A stretch of 64,000 nucleotides of DNA, from positions 248,001-312,000 of the forward strand of contig JALSGP010000033.1 of assembly GCA_026982705.1 (NCBI GenBank), read 5' to 3'. Below, piece by piece: positions 1 through 11,784 of this stretch (position 1 is the stretch's first letter; each line of letters opens with the position of its first letter). The DNA is from Alphaproteobacteria bacterium (lineage in GTDB: Bacteria > Pseudomonadota > Alphaproteobacteria > Geminicoccales > Geminicoccaceae). The notes under the pieces were generated by a model, which made no database searches, was not told the origin of the DNA, and saw only the letters and a program-made list of their open reading frames with translations. The position numbers and the translations under genes are program-made.

Positions 1-307
1 CCAGGGCGAAGACGGGAATGGCCTGGCTCGCCACCAGCACCGGCTCCAGCCAGCGCCGCAGCGGGCGGAAGGCGGCGAGGCCCGCCGCCGCCGCCACGCC
101 GAGCAGGGTACCCAGTAGCAGCCCCAGCAGGATCTCGCCGAGGGTGACGAGGCCGTGGGCCGCCAGCAGGTCGGCGTCGCGGAGGAGACGGCGGGCCACG
201 TCCAGCGGCGCCGGCAGGATGTAGCGGGGCACGCCGGTGGCCCACACCAGCGTCTGCCACAGGGCCAGCAGGCCGGCGAGGGTCAGGAGGGGGCGGAGGA
301 CGCGCAC
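1..307 (-). CDS. ABC transporter permease, SsuC/TauC/ThiX type (partial)
   Basis: N-terminal 102 codons of an inner-membrane permease; the gene runs off the left edge. A GTG start at 307 follows a strong GAGGAGG and lies 25 nt inside the upstream ATPase gene, so the two are translationally coupled. The residues form a first hydrophobic helix (TLAGLLALWQ), a periplasmic stretch with LPAPLDVARRL, and a second helix leading to SQAIPVFAL, the usual lead-in to the EAA coupling loop of nitrate/sulfonate/taurine-type importers. It should be the channel partner of the ATPase at 283-1065. The thiamine-regulated setting suggests a thiamin precursor or related substrate, but that is inference. Confidence 0.85.
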   Translation of the reverse strand, partial: MRVLRPLLTLAGLLALWQTLVWATGVPRYILPAPLDVARRLLRDADLLAAHGLVTLGEILLGLLLGTLLGVAAAAGLAAFRPLRRWLEPVLVASQAIPVFAL

Positions 308-1065
308 GGCACCTCCTCCCCGCGGGTGACCGAGGCCACCAGCTCGCGCAGCAGCACCGCCTCCCGTTCCAGCAGCTCGCGCGAGGCGGGATCGCGCGGC
401 GGCTCCCCCGCCGGCACCGGCACCTCCCGCAGCCGGGCCGGGCGGCCGCCCAGCACCAGCACCCGGTGGGCGAGGCGCAGCGCCTCCCGCGGGCTGTGGG
501 TGACCAGCAGCACCGTGCGGTCCCGCAGCAGCGCCGCCGCCAGATCCTGCAGGCGGTGGCGGGTGACGGCGTCCAGTGCCGAGAAGGGCTCGTCCATCAG
601 CACCACCGGCCGGTCCTCCATCAGCGTCCGGGCCAGCGCCACCCGTTGGCGCATGCCGCCGGAGAGCGCCGCCGGCAGGTCGTCGCCGCGGCCGGCGAGC
701 CCCACCCGCGCCAGGAGGTCCTCCGCCCGGGCCACCAGCGCCGCACCGCGCCGCCGGCGTTGGCCACGGAGACGGAAGCCCAGCAGCACGTTCTCACGGA
801 CGGTGAGCCAGGGCAGCAGCAGGTCCTGCTGCGCCATGAGGGCGAGACGGCCGTCCATGGGCCGGCCGTCGTCGGTGACCACGAGGCCGCCCGGCACGAG
901 CCCGGCCAGCAGCCGCAACAGCGTGGTCTTGCCCACCCCGGAGGGGCCCAGGAGACAGGTCCAGCGGCCGGCCTCGAGGTGGAGACGCAGGTTCTCGAAC
1001 AGCAGCCGGCCGCCCAGCACCAGCCGCGGCACGCCGAGGGTGACGGCGGGCGGACGCTCAGCCAC
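283..1065 (-). CDS. ABC transporter ATP-binding protein, SsuB/TauB/ThiZ type
   Basis: Cytoplasmic ATPase of an importer, 260 aa, a normal length. It has Walker A GPSGVGKTT (about residues 41-49), a Q-loop in MAQQDLLLPW, signature LSGGMRQRVALAR, Walker B VVLMDEPFSALD and switch histidine VTHSPREAL. The PWLTVRENV segment after the Q-loop is typical of the nitrate/sulfonate/taurine class, which includes the ThiXYZ pyrimidine importers. The start overlaps the TRAP-like binding-protein gene by 8 nt and the end overlaps the permease by 25 nt. Operon position behind thiM-thiE-thiD and a TPP riboswitch implies thiamine control. The substrate is not readable from the ATPase. Confidence 0.93.
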   Translation of the reverse strand: MAERPPAVTLGVPRLVLGGRLLFENLRLHLEAGRWTCLLGPSGVGKTTLLRLLAGLVPGGLVVTDDGRPMDGRLALMAQQDLLLPWLTVRENVLLGFRLRGQRRRRGAALVARAEDLLARVGLAGRGDDLPAALSGGMRQRVALARTLMEDRPVVLMDEPFSALDAVTRHRLQDLAAALLRDRTVLLVTHSPREALRLAHRVLVLGGRPARLREVPVPAGEPPRDPASRELLEREAVLLRELVASVTRGEEVPCASSAPS

Positions 1066-2137
1066 CGGTGCGCGCCTCCAGGAAGCCGGTCACCGACACC
1101 CGCGGCCAGTCGCCCAGTTCCGCCAGCATGGCGCGGTAAGAGTCGACGATGCGGGCGGCGATCCCGCCGGCGGCCGCGAGTTCCGCCAGCACCTCGGGGG
1201 CGCGGGTCCGGGCGCCGGCGATCACCTCGTCGGGAAAGCGCCGCAGCACCACGCCGTGGCGCTCCACCAGCGCCCGCAGGGCCGCCGCGTTGCGGCGTTC
1301 GCTCTCGGCCAGGGCGTAGGCGTTCTCGGCCCGGCAGGCCTCCGTCACCACCGCCCTCAGCTCCCCGTCCAGCGCCTCCCAGGCGGCGCGCGAGACGATG
1401 GCCTCGCCGGTGCCGTTCGGCTCGTGCAGACCGGGCCAGTAGTAGTATTTCGCCACCTTGTGGAAGCCGAGGGCGAGATCGCTCGCGGGACCCGCGAACT
1501 CGGCGGCGTCGATGGCACCACTCTGCAGCGCCGGCAGGATCTCGCCCGGCGGCAGCGACACCTGGACGATGCCGAAGGCGGCGTAGAGACGGCCACCGAG
1601 ACCGGGCATGCGCCAGCGCAGTCCCCTGAGGTCCGCGGCCGCGCGGATCTCGTGGCGGAACCAGCCACCCATGGACATGCCGGTGTTGCCGGCCATGAAG
1701 GGGATCACGCCGAAATCGGCATAGAGCTCCCGCCACAGCTCCCCGCCGCCGCCGTGCTCGATCCAGGCCATGTGCTCGAGGGGGGTGAGGCCCATGGGCG
1801 CGGCGGTGAAGAGGGCCGCCACCGGGGCCTTGCCGGTCCAGAAGAGGGCGGCGCTGTGCCCCATCTCGGCCACGCCGCGGCCCACCGCGTCCAGCACCTC
1901 GAAGGCCGGCACCAGCTCGCCGGCGGCGAAGAGTTCCACGGTGAGACGACCGCCGGAGAGGGCGGTGATACGTTCGGCCAGACGACGGGCGGTGACGCCG
2001 GGCCCGGGCAGGTCGCGCGGCCAGCTGGTCACCATCCGCCAGCGGTGGTGGCGTTCGGCACGGACGACGGAGGGCGCGGCCAGCGGGGCGGCGGCCGCGG
2101 CGGCGAGCAGACGGCGGCGTCGGGTCACGGCTTCCAC
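1058..2137 (-). CDS. TRAP-type substrate-binding protein, DctP/TakP family, in an ABC operon
   Basis: Exported solute-binding protein of 359 aa. The N-terminus ([19 protein letters not shown]) looks like a Tat-type or long Sec signal ending near VRA, residue 27. The mature part reads like the 2-oxoacid-binding TakP subfamily of TRAP receptors: SWPRDLPG near the start, LFAAGELVPAFEVLDAV, FMAGNTGMSMGGWFR and KVAKYYYWPG. TRAP receptors normally serve DctQ/DctM membrane subunits, yet none is present; the next genes are an ABC ATPase (8-nt overlap) and an ABC permease. It overlaps thiD by 13 nt. Whether it feeds the ABC pair or a TRAP membrane unit encoded elsewhere cannot be decided here. Confidence 0.88.
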   Translation of the reverse strand: MEAVTRRRRLLAAAAAAPLAAPSVVRAERHHRWRMVTSWPRDLPGPGVTARRLAERITALSGGRLTVELFAAGELVPAFEVLDAVGRGVAEMGHSAALFWTGKAPVAALFTAAPMGLTPLEHMAWIEHGGGGELWRELYADFGVIPFMAGNTGMSMGGWFRHEIRAAADLRGLRWRMPGLGGRLYAAFGIVQVSLPPGEILPALQSGAIDAAEFAGPASDLALGFHKVAKYYYWPGLHEPNGTGEAIVSRAAWEALDGELRAVVTEACRAENAYALAESERRNAAALRALVERHGVVLRRFPDEVIAGARTRAPEVLAELAAAGGIAARIVDSYRAMLAELGDWPRVSVTGFLEARTGG

Positions 2138-2949
2138 TCCTCGAGACGGGGCCAGAGGTGCCAGAAGTGATGGACGGGGCCGTGGCCGTGGCCGATTCCG
2201 AGTTCACCGGCATGGCGCAGGGCGCCGGTGAGATAGCGTTTGGCGAGATCCACCGCCTCCGGCAGCGGCCGGCCACGAGCGAGCCAGGCGGCGATCGCCG
2301 AGGAGAGGGTGCAGCCGGTGCCGTGGGTGTTGCGCGTCGCCACCCTCTCGCCCTCGAGCCAGTGCAGCTCGCCGCCGTAGAGCAGCAGGTCCGGGCTCTC
2401 CGCATCGCCGAGATGGCCGCCCTTGAGCAGCACGTTGCGCGCGCCCAGGCCCTGCAGCCGCGCCGCCACACGCCCCATGGCCCGGCGCTCGGTGACCGGT
2501 TCCTCGCCCAGCAGCACCGCCGCCTCGGGCAGGTTCGGGGTGATCAGATCGGCGAGCGGCAGCAGGTGCCGGCGCAGTGCCTCCACCGCCTCCGCGCGCA
2601 GCAGCCGGTCGCCGCTCTTGGCCACCATCACCGGATCGAGCACGATCCAGCGCGGCCGCCAGTGGCGCAGGCGCTCGGCCACCGCCTCGATGATCGGCAC
2701 GTGCGAGAGCATGCCGATCTTCACCGCGTCGATGCGGATGTCCTCGAACACGGCGTCGATCTGGCGGGCGACGAACGCCGCCGGCACGTCGTGGATCGCC
2801 GTCACCTGCCGGGTGTTCTGCGCGGTGAGCGCGGTGAGTACCGAGGCGCCGTAGACGCCGAGCGCCGAGAAGGTCTTGAGGTCGGCCTGGATGCCGGCAC
2901 CACCGCCGGAATCCGAACCGGCAATGGTGAGGGCCGTGGGCACGCTCAT
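2125..2949 (-). CDS. thiD: hydroxymethylpyrimidine/phosphomethylpyrimidine kinase
   Basis: Phosphorylates HMP and then HMP-P to HMP-PP, the pyrimidine half of thiamine, in the cytoplasm. 274 aa, the usual ThiD length. The N-terminal [18 protein letters not shown] is the family hallmark, and DPVMVAKSG and the C-terminal [14 protein letters not shown] anion hole are intact. An open frame continues further upstream, but the ATG at 2949 gives the canonical [14 protein letters not shown] start and overlaps the thiE stop by 4 nt (ATGA). It follows thiE and precedes the TakP-like receptor gene, inside the TPP-riboswitch operon. Confidence 0.97.
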   Translation of the reverse strand: MSVPTALTIAGSDSGGGAGIQADLKTFSALGVYGASVLTALTAQNTRQVTAIHDVPAAFVARQIDAVFEDIRIDAVKIGMLSHVPIIEAVAERLRHWRPRWIVLDPVMVAKSGDRLLRAEAVEALRRHLLPLADLITPNLPEAAVLLGEEPVTERRAMGRVAARLQGLGARNVLLKGGHLGDAESPDLLLYGGELHWLEGERVATRNTHGTGCTLSSAIAAWLARGRPLPEAVDLAKRYLTGALRHAGELGIGHGHGPVHHFWHLWPRLEEWKP

Positions 2950-3617
2950 GGCGAGGTCCTCCGGGCTTCGAGGGCGGAATCGACCGCGGCGCGCAGGCGG
3001 CGGGCCGCCGCCTCCACGTCCTCGGCCATGAAGATGGCGGAGATCACCGCCACGCCGTCGGCACCCGCGCGGATCACCTCGGCGGCGTTGGCGGCGGTGA
3101 TGCCGGCGATGCCCACCACCGGAAAGCCGGGCGCACGGGCGCGCAGGCGGGCGATCAGCCGTGCGAGCCCCTCCGGGCCCAGCGGAGGATCCCCGGGATC
3201 CTTGGTGGCGGTGGGATGGACGGGGCCGAGGCCGGCGTAGTCGGCGACGGCGGGATCGATGGCGTCCACCTCCTGCGGACGGTGGGCGGTGACGCCGATC
3301 ACCGCCCGCGGCCCCAGCAGACGACGGGCATCCTCCGGCGCCATGTCCTCGCGACCGAGATGGACGCCGGCGGCCCCGGCGGCCAGCGCCACGTCCACCC
3401 GGTCGTCGACGACGAGGGGCACGCCCAGCGGCGTGAGCCGGGCCAGGAGTGTCCGCGCCAGCGCCACCGCCCGCCGGGTGTTCCGACCCTTGTCGCGGAG
3501 CTGGAGGAGGGTGGCGCCGCCGCGAGCCGCCGCCTCGGCGAGGGCCACGGGATCGCACCCGCCCGTCCGGTCCGGGTCGAGGATGGCGTAGAGGCGGAGA
3601 TCGAGGGCGGGTCTCAT
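2946..3617 (-). CDS. thiE: thiamine-phosphate synthase
   Basis: Joins HMP-PP to the thiazole phosphate to give thiamine phosphate. 223 aa, TIM-barrel family of normal length. Recognisable motifs are LQLRDKGRN, the HLGREDM phosphate/Mg region, [11 protein letters not shown] (pyrophosphate binding) and [14 protein letters not shown] near the C-terminus. The ATG at 3617 overlaps the thiM stop by 4 nt and the 3' end overlaps thiD by 4 nt, so thiM-thiE-thiD are translationally coupled. The three enzymes form the salvage half of the pathway; no thiC, thiG or thiS lies in the window. Confidence 0.97.
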   Translation of the reverse strand: MRPALDLRLYAILDPDRTGGCDPVALAEAAARGGATLLQLRDKGRNTRRAVALARTLLARLTPLGVPLVVDDRVDVALAAGAAGVHLGREDMAPEDARRLLGPRAVIGVTAHRPQEVDAIDPAVADYAGLGPVHPTATKDPGDPPLGPEGLARLIARLRARAPGFPVVGIAGITAANAAEVIRAGADGVAVISAIFMAEDVEAAARRLRAAVDSALEARRTSP

Positions 3618-4384
3618 CGCGGATCGCTCCCCTCGCGGAGGGTGGCGGGGTCGAGGTCGGCGAGGGCGTCCAACAGGTGGACCGCCAGGGTGCCGGGACC
3701 GGCGGCGCGCGCGTCCGCCACCTCCGCCGCCACGGCGAAGACCAGCAGCGCCGCCGCGATGGCGAGAAAGGCGTCGGCCTCGACGGCGAGGAAGGCGCCG
3801 GCCAGTGCCGAGAGGGCGCAGCCGGTGGCGGTGATCCGGTCCAGCCGCGGCGTGCCGCGGGCGATCGCCACGCGCCGGTGGCCGTCGGTGACGAGATCGA
3901 CGGGACCGGTGACGGCCAGCACGGTGCGGAGGCGGCGCGCCCCGGCGGCGATCTCCGCCGGCCCGCGGCCGGCCAAATGGGCCGCCTCCCTCCGGTTGAG
4001 GCGGACGGCGGCGGGGCTGCGGGCGAGGAGGGTGCGGGCCAGGCGGCCGCGCGCGCCGGCCATTTCCAGCTTCACCGGGTCCAGCAGCCACGGCAGACGT
4101 CGCGCCTCCGCCACCGCCGTCGCGAGATCCACGGCGATCTCGCGGTCGTGCTCGAGCATGCCGAGATTGACCACCAGCGCGTCGGCGGCGGCGAGGAAGT
4201 CGGGGAGATCGCGCGGGCGCGCCGTCATGGAGGGTTCGGCGCCGACGGCGGCGAGGGTGTCGGCGGAGCGGCGGGCGGCGACGGGGCTCGTGAGCACGTG
4301 CACCCGCGGTCCGCGGGCGCGCACCCGCTCCAGCAGCTCGCCGGCACGACGGGGAAGCTCGCGGTCGCTCTCAGTCCCGCCCAT
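3614..4384 (-). CDS. thiM: hydroxyethylthiazole kinase
   Basis: Phosphorylates 4-methyl-5-hydroxyethylthiazole for thiamine salvage. 256 aa from the ATG at 4384. An in-frame TTG at 4447 would add 21 residues, but it lies in the 3' strand of riboswitch stem P1; the ATG has a GGGGGA Shine-Dalgarno 5 nt upstream and matches the family N-terminus. The sequence has VHVLTSPVAARRSADTLAAV, LLDPVKLEMAG and ATGCALSALAGAF, the catalytic Cys-containing loop. The DPV-loop differs from the glycine-rich form of E. coli-type ThiM but resembles an alphaproteobacterial variant. First gene of the operon and the direct target of riboswitch control. Confidence 0.93.
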   Translation of the reverse strand: MGGTESDRELPRRAGELLERVRARGPRVHVLTSPVAARRSADTLAAVGAEPSMTARPRDLPDFLAAADALVVNLGMLEHDREIAVDLATAVAEARRLPWLLDPVKLEMAGARGRLARTLLARSPAAVRLNRREAAHLAGRGPAEIAAGARRLRTVLAVTGPVDLVTDGHRRVAIARGTPRLDRITATGCALSALAGAFLAVEADAFLAIAAALLVFAVAAEVADARAAGPGTLAVHLLDALADLDPATLREGSDPR

Positions 4385-4388
4385 GACC

Positions 4389-4417
4389 GTCCCCCGGAGC
4401 GCGGCCGGTCGGGGGAC
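4389..4417 (-). promoter_or_regulatory. Shine-Dalgarno-sequestering hairpin between the TPP aptamer and thiM
   Basis: Perfect 8-bp inverted repeat, GTCCCCCG at 4389-4396 and CGGGGGAC at 4410-4417, with a 13-nt loop. On the transcript the 3' arm contains GGGGGA, the thiM ribosome-binding site, ending 5 nt before the ATG at 4384. No T-run follows, so it is not a terminator. This is the layout expected of a translational TPP riboswitch: ligand binding frees the 5' arm to mask the ribosome-binding site. The alternative pairing that keeps it open was not worked out. Confidence 0.72.
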
Positions 4418-4440
4418 GATGCGGGCACCGCGGTGTCGGC

Positions 4441-4538
4441 ATCTCAATTCCCTCCGCCGGTACGAACCGGATCAGGTTCGACGGGTTGCCGCGAGGCTAC
4501 GCGGCTCTCAGCGCCTTCCCGGCGCACCCCGTTGAGAT
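4441..4538 (-). promoter_or_regulatory. TPP riboswitch aptamer (THI element)
   Basis: Read on the minus strand it has the THI-box hallmarks: GGGGTGC near the 5' side, GCTGAGA (complement of 4506-4512), AACCTGATC (around 4470-4478) and GTACCGGCGGAGGGAA near the 3' side. P1 closes with a perfect 7-bp stem, ATCTCAA (4532-4538) with TTGAGAT (4441-4447). It lies about 57 nt upstream of the thiM ATG, and its 5' end sits just after a promoter whose predicted start is near 4541. It should turn the whole thiM-thiE-thiD-transporter operon down when thiamine pyrophosphate is high. Confidence 0.97.
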
Positions 4539-4547
4539 CCCGACGGC

Positions 4548-4576
4548 CATATGGAACGGCGCCGGGACGGGGACAA
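4548..4576 (-). promoter_or_regulatory. sigma-70-type promoter of the thiamine operon
   Basis: On the minus strand, TTGTCC (4571-4576) and CATATG (4548-4553) are separated by exactly 17 nt. The predicted start near 4541 lies three bases before the first base of riboswitch stem P1, so the aptamer would occupy the very 5' end of the message. The -10 box is only a partial match to TATAAT; the geometry relative to the aptamer is the main support. Confidence 0.55.
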
Positions 4577-4691
4577 GGGCCCGGGTGCGACGGCGGGCAC
4601 CGTGGAACGGGGGCGGAGCGGCCTCGACGCGTCGCCGGCGGGAGGCTAGAAGGTGGCCGGTCGTGCACGCGGGGCACGGGGGAGCGCATCG

Positions 4692-6188
4692 ATGGCCAAG
4701 GACATCGGACATTTCATCGGCGGCCGGCACGTGGCGGGTGAGAGCGGCCGCTTCGGTCCCATCCACGATCCGGCGACGGGAGAACGGACGGGCCGGGTGG
4801 CCTTCGCCACCGCCGCGGAGGTGGACCGGGCGGTGCAGGCGGCGAAGAAGGCGCAGCCGGCCTGGGCGGCGCTGCCGATCATCCGCCGCACGCGCGTCAT
4901 GTTCCGCTACAAGGAACTGATCGAGAAGCACATGGACGAGCTCGCGCGCCTGATCACCGAGGAACATGGCAAGACCCTCGAGGACTCGAAGGGCTCGATC
5001 ATCCGCGGCCTCGAGGTGGTGGAGTTCGCCTGCGGCGCGCCGCACCTGCTCAAGGGCGAATTCAGCCTGAACGTCGGCACCGGCGTGGACCTCGTCTCCC
5101 AGCGCCATCCGCTGGGCGTGTGCGCGGGCATCACGCCCTTCAACTTCCCGGCCATGATCCCGCTCTGGATGGCGCCGCTGGCGCTGGTCACGGGGAACGG
5201 CTTCGTGCTCAAGCCGTCGGAGAAGGATCCCTCCTGCCCCATGCGGCTGGCCGAACTGGCGATCGAGGCGGGCGTGCCCGAGGGGCTGTTCAACGTGGTC
5301 AACGGCGACAAGGAGGCGGTGGACGCGATCCTCGCCCATCCGGACATCGCGGCGGTCTCCTTCGTCGGCTCGACGCCGGTGGCCGAGTACGTGTGGAAGA
5401 CCGGCACGGCGCACGGCAAGCGGGTGCAGGCGCTGGGCGGCGCCAAGAACCACATGGTGATCATGCCCGACGCCGACCTCGACCAGGCGGTCGACGCCCT
5501 CTACGGTGCGGCCTACGGCTCGGCGGGCGAGCGCTGCATGGCGATCTCGGTGGCGGTGCCCATCGGCGACGAGGTGGCCGACCGGCTGATCGAGAAGCTG
5601 GCGCCCAAGGTGCGGCAGATCCGCATCGGCCCGGGTACCGAGCCCGGCGTGGAGATGGGGCCACTGGTGACGCGGGAGCACCTGGAGCGGGTGCGCCGCT
5701 ACATCGACCTCGGCGTGGAGGAGGGCGCGGAGCTGGTGGTGGACGGCCGCGACTTCCGCATGCAGGGCTACGAGAACGGCTTCTTCATCGGCGGCTCCCT
5801 GTTCGACCGGGTCACGCCGGACATGCGGATCTACCGGGACGAGATCTTCGGCCCGGTGCTGTCGGTGGTGCGCATGCCGACGCTCGAGAAGGCGGTGGAG
5901 ATCATCAACGCGCACGAGTACGGCAATGGCGTGGCGATCTTCACCCGCGACGGCGGGGTGGCGCGTGAGTTCGCCAATGCGGTGCGGATCGGCATGGTGG
6001 GGATCAACGTGCCGATTCCGGTGCCGGTGGCCTATCACAGCTTCGGCGGCTGGAAGCGCTCGCTGTTCGGCGACCACCACACCCACGGCATGGAGGGGAT
6101 CCGCTTCTACACGCGGCTCAAGGCGATCACCGCCCGCTGGCCGGAGAAGCCCCAGGGGCCGGAGTGGAGCATCCCGACATTGGGGTGA
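4692..6188 (+). CDS. mmsA: methylmalonate-semialdehyde dehydrogenase (CoA-acylating)
   Basis: Oxidatively decarboxylates methylmalonate (or malonate) semialdehyde to propionyl-CoA (or acetyl-CoA), in valine and myo-inositol breakdown. 498 aa, normal for the family. ALDH-fold signatures include [14 protein letters not shown], the NAD-binding [11 protein letters not shown], the catalytic cysteine in [14 protein letters not shown] and the C-terminal [12 protein letters not shown]. The frame is open back to 4653, but the ATG at 4692 has GGGGGAG upstream and gives the usual [11 protein letters not shown] beginning. Transcribed alone, divergent from the thiamine operon, with an AT-rich foreign islet directly downstream. 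No other valine-catabolism gene is adjacent. Confidence 0.96.
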   Translation: MAKDIGHFIGGRHVAGESGRFGPIHDPATGERTGRVAFATAAEVDRAVQAAKKAQPAWAALPIIRRTRVMFRYKELIEKHMDELARLITEEHGKTLEDSKGSIIRGLEVVEFACGAPHLLKGEFSLNVGTGVDLVSQRHPLGVCAGITPFNFPAMIPLWMAPLALVTGNGFVLKPSEKDPSCPMRLAELAIEAGVPEGLFNVVNGDKEAVDAILAHPDIAAVSFVGSTPVAEYVWKTGTAHGKRVQALGGAKNHMVIMPDADLDQAVDALYGAAYGSAGERCMAISVAVPIGDEVADRLIEKLAPKVRQIRIGPGTEPGVEMGPLVTREHLERVRRYIDLGVEEGAELVVDGRDFRMQGYENGFFIGGSLFDRVTPDMRIYRDEIFGPVLSVVRMPTLEKAVEIINAHEYGNGVAIFTRDGGVAREFANAVRIGMVGINVPIPVPVAYHSFGGWKRSLFGDHHTHGMEGIRFYTRLKAITARWPEKPQGPEWSIPTLG

Positions 6189-6310
6189 GGCTCCCTGCCA
6201 GTATAACTTCTTTGCTATGTGCAAGTTGACCGATCCCGCCACTTCTTCAGATTCAAATAATAAGAACACTCTCAAAAGATAAACGCAATTTTTTCAATCA
6301 CAATACGCCA

Positions 6311-7909
6311 TCAGCTGATAGGGCCTTTAATAGCAAGAGCTCTTTCAATCCAACCGACAATACTTTCTCGGCCCTCTCTGTCAATTTCAGATGAAACTCG
6401 AACCAAATCTCTCCATGTTTGCTCTCTGTTCAATGCAAAAGACATTGCTAGAAAATTCACAGACTCATGGCAATCATAGATTGCGCACGCCTCTTCCAAT
6501 CTAGACCGAACTTCTCCATTTTCTGCCCTCCACATCCCAGATAATTTCGTTATAGCCTCGTCAGTACGCAGTATGTTAATAACATACTTCTCTGGGGAAG
6601 TATTACCTGGCAATTTGTAGATTGCATCTTTAACGAAATTTTCATCATAATATTCTTTCAACTCGTCGAGATATCTCTGTAAATACTTATCCTCGACATC
6701 CCCATCAAAAACTGCTAGGCATTTTTCTGCCTTATTCAACTTTCTATGCCATATAAGAGCTTTCGGTATCTCACTATGTGAACCAATAGACGTAATACGA
6801 ATGCGCTTTCGCAATTCTGCTGGAAGGTACGCTTTGAGAAATTCCTCCGCTGCATCATCTTCACAGTATATCTCAACCTCAGGTTTTTGTACGTTGGACA
6901 ATCTCGCCATTGCGTAGCGTGCAGTAGGTTCATAAATAACTCTATGATCTTCCCCAAGTTTTTCGATGTAAACTCGCGAGATTCTTGGAAGAGCATCAAA
7001 CACTACATCAGAATGAGTAGAGATAATAATTTGAAGTGATTTTCTCCTGGCAATTTCAACGAAATGCTTACATAACTTTTTCAACGCATTTTGATGAATT
7101 CCGACTTCAATTTCCTCGATAGCAATTAGGCTTCCTTTATATGCTTTATCTAACATCCACAAAATCTGTAGAACGGCGTCCTCTCCTGTTCCCATATTGA
7201 AACTTGAATATGTGTGACCACTAACTGTTTCACATGAGCGCAAATGATAACGAGATTTTTTATGCAAAAGGGTACTGCTATAATTAGACCCTAGAATGTC
7301 GCAAAATCGTTGTAGCATATCATCAGTAAGCAAAGAGGTGGGATCTGTATCGATACGTGCCTTAAAAAGGTTTTTCAAAGTTCTAACCTCAAATGCTGGT
7401 ATACATCTCGACAACCCAAAATAATCAACAGGTCTCTTAGGGCGCTTATCATAATTCATCCATTTCTTTTTTCCCTTCTTTATGGAAAGCTTCCAGTCTT
7501 CGATCTCGGAGCCGCGGCTACGTTTGCCACGGTAATCCCATTGAATTGAGACGCCTGTAACATCTGGATCGACCGGCCCGCGATAGAAGAAATCCCGAAA
7601 GGTATAATATGACGTACCTTCCGAGTCGGGCTTGCGAAGCGCGTTAAAGGGAGCATAGCCCAATATGCTATGAAATGCGAGCACAGACAGTGCGAGAATA
7701 GTACTCTTTCCGGAGCCGTTTGGCCCCGCAATCGCAGTTATTGGATATCTGAATTCGATATCGAGGTTTCTTATCCCACGTAAACCAGCATCGGTGCTAT
7801 TTCCCGAGGAAGAAATGTGAATAGCTCGAAGCGTTGGATAAGGATATTGTCCGTGTTGCCAGCGCCGCAACAAATTACGCTCGTCGTCGGTTAGACTTAC
7901 GCCGGGCAT
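6311..7909 (-). CDS. OLD-family-like ATPase with C-terminal TOPRIM nuclease domain
   Basis: 532 aa, probably cytoplasmic. The N-terminal half is an ABC-type ATPase: Walker A GPNGSGKST (about 62-70), signature-like FNMGTGEDAVLQIL, Walker B SLIAIEEIEVGIH (about 263) and switch histidine IISTHSDVV (about 298). The C-terminal half keeps TOPRIM acidic motifs, E in VEIYCEDD (about 345) and DGD in LAVFDGDVED (about 401). This matches OLD-type ATP-dependent nucleases, many of which act against phages. There is no UvrD-like partner, so it would be a stand-alone (class 1) type rather than Gabija. The ATG at 7909 has GGAG 9 nt upstream. Strongly AT-rich, so recently acquired. A defence role is inferred. 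Confidence 0.8.
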   Translation of the reverse strand: MPGVSLTDDERNLLRRWQHGQYPYPTLRAIHISSSGNSTDAGLRGIRNLDIEFRYPITAIAGPNGSGKSTILALSVLAFHSILGYAPFNALRKPDSEGTSYYTFRDFFYRGPVDPDVTGVSIQWDYRGKRSRGSEIEDWKLSIKKGKKKWMNYDKRPKRPVDYFGLSRCIPAFEVRTLKNLFKARIDTDPTSLLTDDMLQRFCDILGSNYSSTLLHKKSRYHLRSCETVSGHTYSSFNMGTGEDAVLQILWMLDKAYKGSLIAIEEIEVGIHQNALKKLCKHFVEIARRKSLQIIISTHSDVVFDALPRISRVYIEKLGEDHRVIYEPTARYAMARLSNVQKPEVEIYCEDDAAEEFLKAYLPAELRKRIRITSIGSHSEIPKALIWHRKLNKAEKCLAVFDGDVEDKYLQRYLDELKEYYDENFVKDAIYKLPGNTSPEKYVINILRTDEAITKLSGMWRAENGEVRSRLEEACAIYDCHESVNFLAMSFALNREQTWRDLVRVSSEIDREGRESIVGWIERALAIKGPIS

Positions 7910-7940
7910 CTAGGATATCTCCATAATACAAGAAGGACAA

Positions 7941-10613
<2,673 letters not shown>

Positions 10614-10641
10614 GGTCCGTCCGTGGGCTGGGGCGGTGGCG

Positions 10642-11709
<1,068 letters not shown>

Positions 11710-11784
11710 GGAGAACTCGCTTCCGTCCGGGGGTTGTCGCTGCCGCTAAATATAGTGCGGAGGAAGGGCGGGAAACCGTGGGTC

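Noticed and set aside
155-2170. Long plus-strand open frame over the thiamine transporter genes
   Set aside because: Arg/Gly/Pro-rich shadow of real minus-strand genes with clear families; high GC removes stop codons.
4441-4538. tRNA gene suggested by GGTTCGA-like text
   Set aside because: The text belongs to the TPP aptamer; no cloverleaf or CCA-type end.
6200-6226. loxP-like ATAACTTC sequence at the islet edge
   Set aside because: Only one arm resembles loxP and the other does not match; no recombinase nearby.
6288-6296. T-run as a terminator after mmsA
   Set aside because: No GC-rich hairpin precedes it; it is simply AT-rich islet sequence.
6311-7909. Gabija or retron-type multi-gene defence system
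   Set aside because: No UvrD-like helicase, reverse transcriptase or second islet gene; neighbours are mmsA and alaS.
11710-11784. LexA box upstream of recA
   Set aside because: Only a single GTTC is seen, no GTTC-N7-GTTC or E. coli-type dyad.
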